Positions 1 to 8,212 are shown, counted from the first letter of the stretch. The stretch is DNA of 20,989 bases from Cellvibrionales bacterium UBA2618 (GCA_002339165.1 DDJS01000099.1:1-20989); one strand, 5' to 3'. The notes: generated by a model not told the origin, from the letters alone. Numbers and translations: made by a program.

Positions 1-1
1 T

Positions 2-328
2 GCCTTGATCAACCGCGATGAACTGGAAAAACGGATTATTGCCGGCGGTCTGGTGGAGTCTGTGGGCTCGGTCAACGATCGCATGGGGTTGTATCGGGCC
101 GCTCGTTATCATCAGTCCTTTCTCTGGCTACGCTGGGCGATTCGCGAAACCCCCAAGCGGCGTTACCAACAGTTAATCCTGACAGACCCGCTCACCGCCA
201 CCGACTTATTTGTCAGCGAGACGCCCATCAACGCGCTCACAGGGGTGCGAGACGAGGTTAATGCCTACCCGCTGTTTAACGCGTTGATCGATTACATTGC
301 CAGTAATTCGCTGACTTTTCGGCAGTAA
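2..328 (+). CDS. 3' end of an unrecognised protein (5' part outside window)
   Basis: An open frame enters from the left edge and gives at least 108 residues before a TAA. No start with a ribosome site is visible and the frame is open to the edge, so this is read as the C-terminal part of a longer protein; a TTG at base 5 is merely the first possible start codon. The fragment looks like a soluble, mixed-charge domain with aromatic-rich stretches (YHQSFLWLRWAI near residues 37-48) and ends in FRQ. It has no transmembrane segment and no motif I can assign to a family. It is convergent with the LysR gene, 71 bases away. Function unknown. Confidence 0.6.
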   Translation, partial: ALINRDELEKRIIAGGLVESVGSVNDRMGLYRAARYHQSFLWLRWAIRETPKRRYQQLILTDPLTATDLFVSETPINALTGVRDEVNAYPLFNALIDYIASNSLTFRQ

Positions 329-331
329 TGA

Positions 332-373
332 TGCTGGCAACGCGGACTTTAATGCCCCTCAGGTGAGCCAGCA
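332..373. terminator. Possible bidirectional hairpin between convergent genes
   Basis: Seen: perfect 7-base arms TGCTGGC (332-338) and GCCAGCA (367-373) flank a 28-base loop, just between the stop codons of the leftmost gene (328) and the LysR gene (400). The loop is long and there is no clear T-tract on either side, so intrinsic termination is only a possibility. Confidence 0.25.
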
Positions 374-399
374 GTCTGGCCGATGGCGCCATCAATTGT

Positions 400-1305
400 T
401 CATTGGTGGTGCAGTTTTTCCGTCGCAACTTCGAGCACTAGCTGTCTGATCCATAGATTGGCTGGATCTCGATCGGCGTTTTTATGCCAGTATAAATGCC
501 AGCGCAAAGGTTCGACCGCGAAAGGGAGTCGATAGGCTTCGACTGATAGCCCATTGGCGAGCAACTCGGGTAATGTCCACAGTAGGTCTGTGGTTTCGAT
601 GATCCGTGCCGCCAACCAGTAGTGCTGCACCCGCATCGACACGTTGCGGCGTTGTCCTATGGCGTGCAGAGCAATATCCACTTGCCCTCGACCGCTGCGC
701 CGACTCGAGACATGCAGGTGTTTGCCGGCTAAGTAGTCGCTCAATGGCAGGGGTTTACCGGCCAGTGCATGGTTTTTTTTGGATGCCACCACGTACTCCA
801 AGCGCCCGAGTATCAGGTGATCAAATTCTTTGGCATTGACCTCAGGACTGTCGATCAATAGGTCGATGGCTCCAGTTCGCAGGTCTTCGGTTGCCGCACT
901 GCGGTCGTGGTAGCAGCAGGCAACCGCAACATGTCGCGCGTCGGCACTGATGCGTTGTTGCAATTCAGGCAGGATGAACGAGGCCGCCAGATCGTTCATG
1001 CCGATACGAAAGGTTCGCTCGGAGATCGCTGGGTCAAAGCGCGTGTTAACATCGATACTGCGGCCTAGCAGCGCCAGTGCGCGGCGCACATCTATGATCA
1101 GATTGTCGGCCACCGGGGTCGGTTGCATGCCTAGAGAGGTGCGGACAAACAGCGGGTCGTCAAAGGTCTTGCGCAGCCGCGACAGCGCATTGCTCACCCC
1201 GGGTTGGGTCAAATTGAGCGCGATGGATACCTTGGTGATACTGCCCTCGCGATAGATGGCATCGAATACCACAAACAAATTTAAATCGACCTTTTCTAAC
1301 CGCAC
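400..1305 (-). CDS. LysR-family transcriptional regulator
   Basis: A 301-residue DNA-binding regulator of the usual LysR length. The N-terminal winged helix-turn-helix is clear: FVVFDAIYREGSITKVSIAL followed by LTQPGVSNALSRLR and DDPLFVRT (about residues 11-57). The remainder is the substrate-binding-like effector domain (about 92-295). The motif order RLEKVDLNLF...PLFVRT...GMQPTP resembles the LeuO/NodD/SyrM-like branch. The start is a GTG at 1303-1305 with AGGGA directly in front and AGGGG further upstream. It is divergent from the acyl-CoA dehydrogenase gene across 164 bases, the standard layout for a LysR protein controlling its neighbour, so it probably regulates that gene and itself; the inducer is unknown, perhaps an acyl-CoA or fatty acid. 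Confidence 0.93.
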   Translation of the reverse strand: MRLEKVDLNLFVVFDAIYREGSITKVSIALNLTQPGVSNALSRLRKTFDDPLFVRTSLGMQPTPVADNLIIDVRRALALLGRSIDVNTRFDPAISERTFRIGMNDLAASFILPELQQRISADARHVAVACCYHDRSAATEDLRTGAIDLLIDSPEVNAKEFDHLILGRLEYVVASKKNHALAGKPLPLSDYLAGKHLHVSSRRSGRGQVDIALHAIGQRRNVSMRVQHYWLAARIIETTDLLWTLPELLANGLSVEAYRLPFAVEPLRWHLYWHKNADRDPANLWIRQLVLEVATEKLHHQ

Positions 1306-1364
1306 TCCCTACGCCCCTATTAGTTTATTGATTTGGACAATACTAACCTATCACTGAAATAAAT

Positions 1365-1393
1365 TTGGATGATTCTGTAAAAATTTCTATACT
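1365..1393 (+). promoter_or_regulatory. Putative sigma-70 promoter of the acyl-CoA dehydrogenase gene
   Basis: Seen: TTGGAT (1365-1370) and TATACT (1388-1393) are separated by exactly 17 bases, in an A+T-rich part of the gap between the divergent LysR and dehydrogenase genes. Transcription would start near 1400, about 70 bases before the ATG. Inferred from consensus match only. Confidence 0.5.
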
Positions 1394-1410
1394 CTATTTT
1401 TATGACTCGC

Positions 1411-1428
1411 CTAAGTTTAGACACTTAG
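1411..1428. promoter_or_regulatory. Inverted repeat, possible operator in LysR/acyl-CoA dehydrogenase gap
   Basis: Seen: CTAAGT (1411-1416) and ACTTAG (1423-1428) are perfect inverted arms around the 6-base spacer TTAGAC. The dyad lies just downstream of the proposed start point near 1400, so it could be a repressor or roadblock operator or a leader hairpin. It does not contain a clear T-N11-A LysR box. Confidence 0.35.
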
Positions 1429-1469
1429 AGTCTGTGAACCCATGATTTAATTTTGAGGTAATCGATAGC

Positions 1470-2699
1470 ATGTACACCTTCAGTGAAAAATCTCTGCAAT
1501 TACAGGCGCGTCTGATCGACTTTATGGATCAGCATATCTATCCAAACGAGGAGCGCTATACGCAACAACTGGACGCAGCGCAGAATCGCTTCGCGCCCTT
1601 GCCATTGATGGACGAGCTAAAACGCAACGCGCGAGAAGCCGGATTATGGAATCTCTTTGTGCCTGAAAATCACAGCCAGTACTGCGATCATGGTGGGCTT
1701 TCAAATTTTGACTACGCACCCTTAGCCGAAACTATGGGCCGGGTTCTTTGGTGCCCCGAGGTATTCAATTGTAACGCTCCCGATACTGGTAATATGGAAG
1801 TCTTTATGAATTATGCGACCGGTGAGCAACGCCAGCAGTGGTTAACGCCGCTGTTGGCTGGTGAGATTCGCTCTTCTTACGCAATGACCGAGCCTCAAGT
1901 AGCCTCTAGCGATGCAACCAATATTGAATTAGCCATTACCCGCGAAGGCGATAAATGGGTACTGAACGGTCGCAAGTGGTTTATTACCGGCGCCATGAAC
2001 GAGCGCACAAAAATTCTTATCGTGATGGGTAAATCGGACCCCAACAACAGCAATCGTCATCTTCAGCAAACGCAGGTATTGGTGCCCAAGGACACGCCCG
2101 GTATTCAGCTCGTTCGATCGCTGACAACGCTCGGCTACGATGATGCACCGCTCGGCCATGCGGAAATTATTTTCGATGATGTGCGCGTGCCGCTGTCAAA
2201 TGTGCTTCTCGGTGAGGGCCGAGGATTTGAGATTGCCCAAGGTCGTCTCGGGCCGGGCCGCATGCATCACTGCATGCGGTTGATCGGCGCGGCCCAGCGA
2301 TCACTCGAACTTGCCTGTCAGCGCGCTGATTCTAGGACCACTTTCGGACGCAAACTGAGCAAGCATCAATCCATTCGCGAGGAGATAGCAAAGAGCTTTT
2401 GCGAAATTGAAATGGCCCGTTTACTGGTCTTACAAACCAGTGCAAAGATTGATAAAAAGGGCGTTCCAGCCTCAGTCGACATGATTGCAGCAACCAAAAC
2501 CACCGTGCCGATCATGGTACAAACCATCGTCGACCGCTGTATGCAAATTCATGGCGCCGGCGGTCTCAGTCAAGATTATTGCATGGCCGAGGCGTTCAAT
2601 TACGCGCGCTGGTGCCGTCAGGCGGATGGTCCGGATCAAGTTCATCAAATGGCCCTGGGCAAGCAGATTATCGATCGCTACGCAGCGTCCGCCGACTAG
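1470..2699 (+). CDS. Acyl-CoA dehydrogenase (ACAD10/11-like long form)
   Basis: A 409-residue FAD flavoprotein expected to make the alpha-beta double bond in an acyl-CoA, passing electrons to electron-transfer flavoprotein. Domains in order: N-terminal helical domain (about 10-130), middle beta domain carrying the signature YAMTEP (138-142 region) and WFITGA (170-175), and C-terminal four-helix domain with ADSRTTFGRKLSKHQ (286-300), QIHGAGGLSQD (359-369) and ADGPDQVHQ (385-393). The last motif is typical of the longer ACAD10/11-like subfamily, where an aspartate is thought to serve where short- and medium-chain enzymes use glutamate; this is inferred from the family. The ATG has GAGGT ten bases upstream. 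A divergent LysR gene probably controls it. Substrate chain length cannot be told. Confidence 0.93.
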   Translation: MYTFSEKSLQLQARLIDFMDQHIYPNEERYTQQLDAAQNRFAPLPLMDELKRNAREAGLWNLFVPENHSQYCDHGGLSNFDYAPLAETMGRVLWCPEVFNCNAPDTGNMEVFMNYATGEQRQQWLTPLLAGEIRSSYAMTEPQVASSDATNIELAITREGDKWVLNGRKWFITGAMNERTKILIVMGKSDPNNSNRHLQQTQVLVPKDTPGIQLVRSLTTLGYDDAPLGHAEIIFDDVRVPLSNVLLGEGRGFEIAQGRLGPGRMHHCMRLIGAAQRSLELACQRADSRTTFGRKLSKHQSIREEIAKSFCEIEMARLLVLQTSAKIDKKGVPASVDMIAATKTTVPIMVQTIVDRCMQIHGAGGLSQDYCMAEAFNYARWCRQADGPDQVHQMALGKQIIDRYAASAD

Positions 2700-2758
2700 T
2701 CTCTGCGGCCGGTGATGATGCCTACTTCAACGCCACAGTCACGCTGGCTTGATGGTGA

Positions 2759-3622
2759 TCAGCGCCGCGCGTCGCGGGCCAGTGCTTGCACTTGATAGTA
2801 GAGAAATTCTGTCAATTGCTGGCGATTGCCGACAGCCTCTAGCTGCTCCCAGTCGAGTGGATCGCCAATCCGAGTGTGCAGTGGTTTGCCAAAATGCTTA
2901 GTTACCTCATTCATCAGTGCCGCCGAGCGCATTGCTTCAGAAAACTGTGAGGCAATATGAAATATGCGACTGTTTTGTCCATTGAAGTACACCGGAACAA
3001 CCGTGGCGTTCGCATCGCTTATCATTTTCGCGGCAAAGGTTGTCCAGGGCGCATCGATTACTTTGCCAAAGCCCTTGCGATCTGCTGTGGAGACATAGCC
3101 CGAGGGGAATACCAACAACGGTATGCCTTGGCGTAGCGCCTGTTGCGCAATTTGTTTCGAACGGATGTTGTTTTTTATTGCCGCCTTTGATGCGCTAAAG
3201 TCGATTGGCAAAAAATACTCAGCTAGATCACTGTCTTGACACAAAAATGAATGGATCAAAATACGGAAATCGCCGCGGGCCTGTACCGCCAAATCGCACA
3301 GTGCCAATCCGTCTATGACGCCGAAGGGGTGGTTGGCGACAAACACCAGAGGACCGCTAGCTGGCAGCTTGGCTAATTGAGCAGTGTCGAAATGATGCTC
3401 AATCTTTGCGATTTTAAAGGCTTCCGATAAAAAGCCTTCAATCGAGAATGTTTGGGTTTTTACCTGCCGGTACAGCGTTTCGATTTTCGAACGGCCAAAA
3501 AACCGTTCTGCCGCTTCGATTAACCAGCGCATATACCACGCCTGTTCAGGTCGCACATAGGACAGGAAGGGCTGGTCTTTTACGTAGTCGACCACGATGT
3601 TGTCGGCGTCGAGGTTGTTCAT
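2759..3622 (-). CDS. Lysophospholipid acyltransferase-family protein (PlsC-like)
   Basis: A 287-residue membrane-associated acyltransferase of the 1-acyl-glycerol-3-phosphate acyltransferase superfamily. Seen: motif I NHPFGVIDG (about 95-103), containing the catalytic H-x4-D; the region with FLPIDFS (about 137-143); the acceptor-phosphate motif FPSGYVST (about 172-179); and a fourth motif VVPVYFNGQNSR (about 207-218). FPSG-type motifs and the length fit the putative haemolysin/ornithine-lipid-like branch better than classical PlsC. No strong membrane helix is present, so it may bind the membrane peripherally. ATG start at 3620-3622, with a weak ribosome site. It is convergent with the dehydrogenase gene (59-base gap). 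The acyl donor and acceptor are not deducible. Confidence 0.85.
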   Translation of the reverse strand: MNNLDADNIVVDYVKDQPFLSYVRPEQAWYMRWLIEAAERFFGRSKIETLYRQVKTQTFSIEGFLSEAFKIAKIEHHFDTAQLAKLPASGPLVFVANHPFGVIDGLALCDLAVQARGDFRILIHSFLCQDSDLAEYFLPIDFSASKAAIKNNIRSKQIAQQALRQGIPLLVFPSGYVSTADRKGFGKVIDAPWTTFAAKMISDANATVVPVYFNGQNSRIFHIASQFSEAMRSAALMNEVTKHFGKPLHTRIGDPLDWEQLEAVGNRQQLTEFLYYQVQALARDARR

Positions 3623-4065
3623 ATGACCGTCGGTAAGTGGACTGTTATATTCAAATTATGACCAGTGCGTGATTAACTCAACGCTGTTACTTTAGCAATT
3701 TATTGGCGTGCATGCACAGGCATTATAGCGATTTTTTTGCGCCGGAATTGAAGCTTCACAAGCGCAGTATTGTTAGTCATTTAGCGCACAAAAGCGCGCG
3801 GATTTTAGTCGCCGCCAAAGGGTTGCAACTGACCGGTGAGTTGGCCGCGCTGGGATTGTTTATGAATGCATTCATAGCCACTTGAATTTTAGATCCAAAT
3901 CGATAGTATGCGGCTTTGCCGGCGGCGCTTATTTTACTACGATCTCGACGCTATGAGCGCCGCAGCGGAAACCCGCTGTTATTGCGTCACAAAAACGACG
4001 GCAAAAAAGCTGGCTGTTTGTTGTCTGGATAGCCCACTGGACGATTGTTTAACTGGGAGATTGAT
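3623..4065. other. 443-base intergenic region with no secure gene
   Basis: This gap lies between the divergently read acyltransferase and PEBP genes. It should carry both promoters, but I find no hexamer pair I would trust: on the minus strand TTGAGT and CATAAT are only 15 bases apart. A weak 57-60 codon ORF (3703-3885) is listed separately. No tRNA-like fold, repeat array or insertion-element end was seen. Confidence 0.6.
3703..3885 (+). CDS. Doubtful small ORF, 57-60 codons
   Basis: An open frame from TTG at 3703, or more plausibly ATG at 3712, to TGA at 3885. The product would be basic at the N-terminus and mildly hydrophobic at the C-terminus (GELAALGLFMNAFIAT). Codon choice resembles neighbouring genes, but there is no ribosome-binding site before either start and no recognisable family. 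It may be chance or the relic of a decayed gene. Confidence 0.2.
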   Translation: MACMHRHYSDFFAPELKLHKRSIVSHLAHKSARILVAAKGLQLTGELAALGLFMNAFIAT

Positions 4066-4623
4066 ATGCGACATTGCGTACTACGCGTTCTGCTTTGGGC
4101 CGCGGTATTTTCGGCGCCATCGACCCTTGCGGGCGGCTTTACCCTGAGTAGCAGCACGCTGTCGGGACAAATTACCGAGCGTCAGGTTTTTAACGGCTTC
4201 GGCTGCTCGGGCGAAAATATATCGCCGCAGCTAGCATGGGAAAATGCGCCGGCTGGGACCAAGAGCTTTGCCGTGACGGTTTATGACCCAGACGCTCCAA
4301 CCGGCGGTGGCTGGTGGCACTGGTTGGTTTTTGACATTGCCAAGCAGGTGCGATCGCTACCAGAAAACGCTGGCAATACCGCACTCAAATCGCCGCTAAC
4401 ACCCGCTGCTGCGATCCAGAGTACAACCAGTTTTGGCACGCCTGGATTCGGTGGTGCTTGCCCTCCGGAGGGCGATGCGGCGCACCGTTACGTCTTTACT
4501 GTTTATGCTTTGGGCGTTGAGAGTCTCGGTTTAACAAGTGATGCAACGCCCGCGTTGGTGGGCTACTATTTGCATGCCAACGCGCTTGCCAAGGCCTCGA
4601 TGATGGCTTACTACGCTCGCTAG
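4066..4623 (+). CDS. Exported PEBP-family protein (YbhB/YbcL, Raf kinase inhibitor-like)
   Basis: A 185-residue phosphatidylethanolamine-binding-protein fold. Seen: YDPDAPTGGGWWHWLVFDI (about 72-90) with the ligand-pocket Asp-Pro-Asp and the His-Trp pair, a SPLTPAA...FGTPGFGGACPP segment, and HRYVFTVYAL (about 142-151). Residues 1-22 form a signal peptide (MRHCVLRVLLWAAVFSAPS), with cleavage likely after TLA, so the protein is probably periplasmic. The start is the ATG at 4066, with GGGAG six bases upstream; an upstream in-frame TTG at 4045 would ruin the signal peptide. Members bind small ligands or anions, but the bacterial role is mostly unknown. The gene ends 6 bases from the convergent recG stop. 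Confidence 0.9.
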   Translation: MRHCVLRVLLWAAVFSAPSTLAGGFTLSSSTLSGQITERQVFNGFGCSGENISPQLAWENAPAGTKSFAVTVYDPDAPTGGGWWHWLVFDIAKQVRSLPENAGNTALKSPLTPAAAIQSTTSFGTPGFGGACPPEGDAAHRYVFTVYALGVESLGLTSDATPALVGYYLHANALAKASMMAYYAR

Positions 4624-4629
4624 AGGAAT

Positions 4630-6726
4630 CTATGCCTGAGCATATTGATCGCTATTTCCGAGCCATCGATCGATTAGCGCGTCGACGTTTTCCGGGTGTT
4701 GTAGCAAAATCCGGTTGGCACATTGCTTGACCGCTTCGAGCATGTGGCCATCGCGCTGTAAATCTGCTATATGCAATTGCATATCACCGGTTTGTCGAGT
4801 CCCCAGCACTTCGCCTGGGCCACGCAATTGCAGGTCTTTTTCGGCGATTTTAAAGCCGTCATTGGTTTCGCGCATAGTTCTTAGGCGCTCGCTTCCCTTG
4901 CGCGACAGAGGCGGGCTATAGAGCAGCACACAGTGGCTCCGCTGAGAGCCGCGGCCGACGCGACCGCGCAGTTGATGGAGTTGCGACAGGCCTAAGCGCT
5001 CGGCGTTTTCGATAATCATCAGGCTGGCATTGGGTACGTCGACGCCGACCTCGATCACCGTTGTCGCTACCAAAAGGTTGATCGCGCCGGCTTTAAAGCG
5101 CTGCATAATGTCGACTTTCTCGCCAGCCTTGAGGCGGCCATGAACCAATGCGACGCGCAGTTCCGGCAATACCAATTGTAATTCACTGGCGGTAATTTCA
5201 GCCGCCTGTGCCTCCAGAGTATCCGACTCCTCGATCAGCGTGCACACCCAGTACGTCTGCCGTCCATCGAGGCAGGCCTGCCGGACGCGCTGGATGACAT
5301 CGTTGCGTCTGAGGTCGGCAATCACCAGGGTTTCCACCGGCGTTCGGCCCGGTGGCAACTCATCTATAATAGAGTTGTCGAGATCTGCGTAGGCACTCAT
5401 CGCCAGCGTTCGCGGAATCGGTGTGGCGGTCATTATGAGTTGGTGGGGCAGGTGGTCAGATGAGGTGGTGGTGAGATCGGAGCGGCTGCCTTTTTTACGC
5501 AGGGCGAGCCTTTGATGGACGCCAAAGCGATGCTGTTCGTCGATGATGGTTAGGCCTAGGCAACAGAATTCGACGCTGTCCTGAAACAATGCATGGGTGC
5601 CGATCACCATTTGCGCGCTACCATCTGCAATCGCTTGCAACTGTATGGCGCGCGCTTTGCCTTTGAGTTTGCCCGTCAACCAGGCGACCCGTATACCCAG
5701 TGGACGAAACCAGTTTTCAAAATTATTACGGTGTTGATCCGAGAGAATCTCGGTGGGTGCCATTAACGCGGCCTGTTGACCGTTGACAATCGCTTGAATC
5801 GCCGCGAGCGCTGCGACCACGGTTTTGCCTGAACCAACATCGCCCTGCACCAGTCGCAACATTGGCACTGTGCTGTCGAGATCACGGCTAATATCTTGGC
5901 TAACTCGCGCTTGAGCGTCCGTCAGCATAAATCCCAGCTGCGCTAGAAAACGCTGATGCTCTTGCTTATTGAACTTCAATTGCGGTGCAGGTTGCCTTTG
6001 GATACGCTGGCGTAACCGAAGTAGGCTCAGGTGGTGGGCGGTCAGCTCTTCAAAGGCCAATCGTTGTTGTGCTGGGTGTTCGCCCTCTGCGAGTAGATTT
6101 AGCGGGGTCTCTAGCGGTGGTCGGTGAAGTAGTTGCAACGCGGCCGTGAGCGAGTAATCGACGCCCATTGATGTCGGTAACAACTCACGTATATAGGTAT
6201 TGTCCAAGTAGTCAAGCGCCTGTTGGCAGAGGCTACGGATGCGCGTCTGCGCTAGGCCATCGCTCATTGGATAAACCGGCGTCAGGGTCTTTTCGAGCGT
6301 CGGCGGGCTCGCCACATCGATTAACTGGTATTCGGGATGATAGAGTTCGGCGCCCGACTGTCCCCGACGAACTTCACCAAAGCATCTTAGCCGAGCGCCA
6401 GGTTGCAGAGCCTGTTGTTGGGCGCGGTTGAAGTGAAAAAAGCGCAAAGTGATGGTGCCACTGTGATCTTGAAGGCGGCATACTAAACTTCGGCGGCGGC
6501 CAAACACCACATCACTGGCCTTTATATGGCCTTCGATGACAGCGCTGGTAAAGGCCTGAACGCCGCCGATTGGCGAAATCTTGGTTTTGTCGACGTAGCG
6601 GAGAGGCAAGTGAAACAACAAGTCTTGAAGCGTGGTGATGCCCATTTTCTCGAGTTTTTGGCTGAGTTGCGGGCCAACGCCGCGCAGGCGCTGTACACCG
6701 ATCTGTTCGATATACTCCTGAGTCAC
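4630..6726 (-). CDS. recG: ATP-dependent DNA helicase RecG
   Basis: RecG reverses stalled replication forks and branch-migrates Holliday junctions and D-loops in the cytoplasm. The 698 residues match the usual length. Seen: an N-terminal wedge/OB domain beginning RLRGVGPQLSQKLEKMG (13-29), HLPLRYVDKT, Walker A GDVGSGKT (295-302), the Walker B variant DEQH (396-399), TATPIPRT (433-440), VHGRLKAGEK, ATTVIEVGVDVPNA, and QLRGRVGRG (585-593) followed by the RecG C-terminal region. The start is GTG at 6724-6726: the triplet before it is an in-frame TAG, and the N-terminus lines up with E. coli RecG. In relatives recG follows the spoT cluster; here a plus-strand gene separates it from ridA. An upstream 69-codon frame overlaps its start by four bases. 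Confidence 0.97.
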   Translation of the reverse strand: MTQEYIEQIGVQRLRGVGPQLSQKLEKMGITTLQDLLFHLPLRYVDKTKISPIGGVQAFTSAVIEGHIKASDVVFGRRRSLVCRLQDHSGTITLRFFHFNRAQQQALQPGARLRCFGEVRRGQSGAELYHPEYQLIDVASPPTLEKTLTPVYPMSDGLAQTRIRSLCQQALDYLDNTYIRELLPTSMGVDYSLTAALQLLHRPPLETPLNLLAEGEHPAQQRLAFEELTAHHLSLLRLRQRIQRQPAPQLKFNKQEHQRFLAQLGFMLTDAQARVSQDISRDLDSTVPMLRLVQGDVGSGKTVVAALAAIQAIVNGQQAALMAPTEILSDQHRNNFENWFRPLGIRVAWLTGKLKGKARAIQLQAIADGSAQMVIGTHALFQDSVEFCCLGLTIIDEQHRFGVHQRLALRKKGSRSDLTTTSSDHLPHQLIMTATPIPRTLAMSAYADLDNSIIDELPPGRTPVETLVIADLRRNDVIQRVRQACLDGRQTYWVCTLIEESDTLEAQAAEITASELQLVLPELRVALVHGRLKAGEKVDIMQRFKAGAINLLVATTVIEVGVDVPNASLMIIENAERLGLSQLHQLRGRVGRGSQRSHCVLLYSPPLSRKGSERLRTMRETNDGFKIAEKDLQLRGPGEVLGTRQTGDMQLHIADLQRDGHMLEAVKQCANRILLQHPENVDALIDRWLGNSDQYAQA

Positions 6727-6932
6727 CTAGGGCCGCCGTTCGGTACTGGATTTTTACATCGACTCCAGCAAGCCCTGTCGGGCATTTTTTGAAACGGGTA
6801 AAGGGCGCGACGGGCAAGTCGCTCGGCGCGTCGGCCAACAATTTTTTCGCGGCGGAGCGCATCGACAATGTCGCTGACGATTGCAACTGTGCCATGTGTC
6901 CAAAGGTCTATTGTCGATGCTTGCATTGGCAT
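6723..6932 (-). CDS. Possible small leader ORF overlapping recG start
   Basis: An ATG (6930-6932) opens a 69-codon frame ending in a TGA that overlaps the recG GTG as GTGA, a layout often seen in translational coupling. The first 45 residues look protein-like (WTHGTVAIVSDIVDALRR and basic helices); the rest (CWSRCKNPVPNGGPR) looks less so. A second frame from 6895 overlaps the same DNA, so either could be chance. No family recognised, and the ribosome site (GGAAC) is weak. It would lie in the recG leader transcript. Confidence 0.25.
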   Translation of the reverse strand: MPMQASTIDLWTHGTVAIVSDIVDALRREKIVGRRAERLARRALYPFQKMPDRACWSRCKNPVPNGGPR

Positions 6933-6996
6933 TCTAAGTGGTTCCTAATAGCGCCATCAAGATGATATCTAATTAGTCTGCAATAAGGAATGTTGG

Positions 6997-7836
6997 GTGA
7001 AAATATTGTTTGCCGGGTGCGGTGATCTAGGGTCGCGGGCCGGCGCACTATTGGCGTCGGCACACAGCTGTTACGGGCTCAGAAGGCAACCTCAAAATTT
7101 TTCAGGCGAGATCGCACCAATAACCGCTAACATGTGTAGCGCCGAGCAGATGAAGCGGGTGTTAGCCGCCGGTTACGATGTCGTAATCGCCACCATCACT
7201 CCTGGCACCTTTTCAGAGGTGGGCTATCGAGCGTCCTACCTAGCTGCTGCCAAGGCGCTGCAGAGCGCGGTCGCGGCGCTGCAATCCCCGCCTAAACTGA
7301 TCATCTGGGCCTCGAGTACGAGCGTCTATGGCGATCACCTTGGCGGCTGGGTGGATGAATCGACGACGCCGTCTGCGCAGAGTTTTTCGGGCCGGATACT
7401 GCGCGAGGCCGAGCAAGTCATCGCACAACTGCCCTGCCAATCCGTGATTGTAAGATTTTCTGGTATTTATGGCCCGGGACGCACTCGTCTTTTAGAGCAA
7501 ATCTCCTCTGGAATAGGCCGGCCGGTAGCGCCCTTGCAATGGAGCAACCGTATTCATAGCGATGATTGCGCGGCAGTATTCGTCCACTTGATCAACCTTC
7601 ACAGCAGCGGAGGGTCACTGCATGATCTTTACTTGGCTAGCGACTGCGAACCGGTGACGCAACATGACTTGCGCCGTTGGTTGGCTGCGCGGATGGGCGC
7701 TTCTCTTCAAGAGCGGGCAGTGGCGCCGACAGCCTCGCGGCGATGCAGTAACAGCCGGTTGTTGGACAGCGGGTTTGGGTTTACCTATCCGAGCTTTCAA
7801 GAGGGTTACAGCGCGCTATTAACCGACCTTAAATAA
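6997..7836 (+). CDS. NAD(P)-binding epimerase/dehydratase, YeeZ-type atypical SDR
   Basis: A 279-residue cytoplasmic Rossmann-fold protein. Seen: MKILFAGCGDLGSRAG with the GxGxxG-like dinucleotide loop at 7-12, IWASSTSVYGDHLGGWVDE (103-121) and VRFSGIYGPGRTRLLEQ, all typical of the YeeZ (atypical SDR5) group. The tyrosine is present in SVYG, but the classical YxxxK lysine is not (YGDHL), so the group's catalytic activity is uncertain. The GTG start at 6997 has AAGGAA about 7 bases upstream; the nearby ATG at 6990 is in another frame. It sits alone on the plus strand between recG and ridA, and its stop overlaps the convergent ridA stop by 8 bases. Substrate unknown. Confidence 0.88.
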   Translation: MKILFAGCGDLGSRAGALLASAHSCYGLRRQPQNFSGEIAPITANMCSAEQMKRVLAAGYDVVIATITPGTFSEVGYRASYLAAAKALQSAVAALQSPPKLIIWASSTSVYGDHLGGWVDESTTPSAQSFSGRILREAEQVIAQLPCQSVIVRFSGIYGPGRTRLLEQISSGIGRPVAPLQWSNRIHSDDCAAVFVHLINLHSSGGSLHDLYLASDCEPVTQHDLRRWLAARMGASLQERAVAPTASRRCSNSRLLDSGFGFTYPSFQEGYSALLTDLK

Positions 7837-8212
7837 CCATCACGCCATCCATTTCGACTTCTGCACCGAGCGGTAGTTGCTTGACGCCAATCGCTGCGCG
7901 CGCTGGATACGGTTGCGAAAAATATTCCTCCATCACCGTGCTAATGCTAGAAAAATTGCCTAGATCAACGAGATAAACGTTGAGTTTGACCAGGTCAGAC
8001 AGATCCCCTCCGGCGGCCTCGCAGACCGCGCGTAAATTTTCGAACACACGACGAATCTGTACCTCAATGGGGCCCTCCACCAATGCCATAGTCGTTGGGT
8101 CGAGCGGTATTTGGCCAGACAGGTAGACGGTGTTGTTCACCTTGATCGCCTGAGAATAGGTACCAACCGCGGCGGGCGCGAGATCGGTATGAATAGTGGC
8201 TTTGTTTGTCAC
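7829..8212 (-). CDS. ridA: RidA, 2-iminobutanoate/2-iminopropanoate deaminase
   Basis: RidA hydrolyses reactive enamine/imine intermediates released by PLP enzymes such as threonine dehydratase. The 127 residues match the family length (YjgF/YER057c/UK114). Seen: GTYSQAI (17-23), usually GPYSQ, so one Pro-to-Thr change; YLSGQIPLDP (30-39); VKLNVYLVDL; and the signature ARAAIGVKQLPLGAEVEMD with the substrate-clamping Arg105 and Glu120. It follows spoT by 24 bases on the same strand and is probably the last gene of that operon, as in Pseudomonas. The ATG has GGAG about 11 bases upstream. Its stop overlaps the convergent epimerase gene. Confidence 0.96.
   Translation of the reverse strand: MTNKATIHTDLAPAAVGTYSQAIKVNNTVYLSGQIPLDPTTMALVEGPIEVQIRRVFENLRAVCEAAGGDLSDLVKLNVYLVDLGNFSSISTVMEEYFSQPYPARAAIGVKQLPLGAEVEMDGVMVI

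Noticed and set aside
3908..4147. A 79-codon open frame overlapping the start of the PEBP gene
   Set aside because: It is cysteine- and arginine-rich without pattern and overlaps the signal-peptide region of a well-supported gene in another frame.
6512..6895. A 127-codon minus-strand frame running from the recG leader into recG
   Set aside because: Its second half is out of frame with recG in conserved coding DNA, so at most the first 55 codons could be real, and they compete with the frame from 6932.
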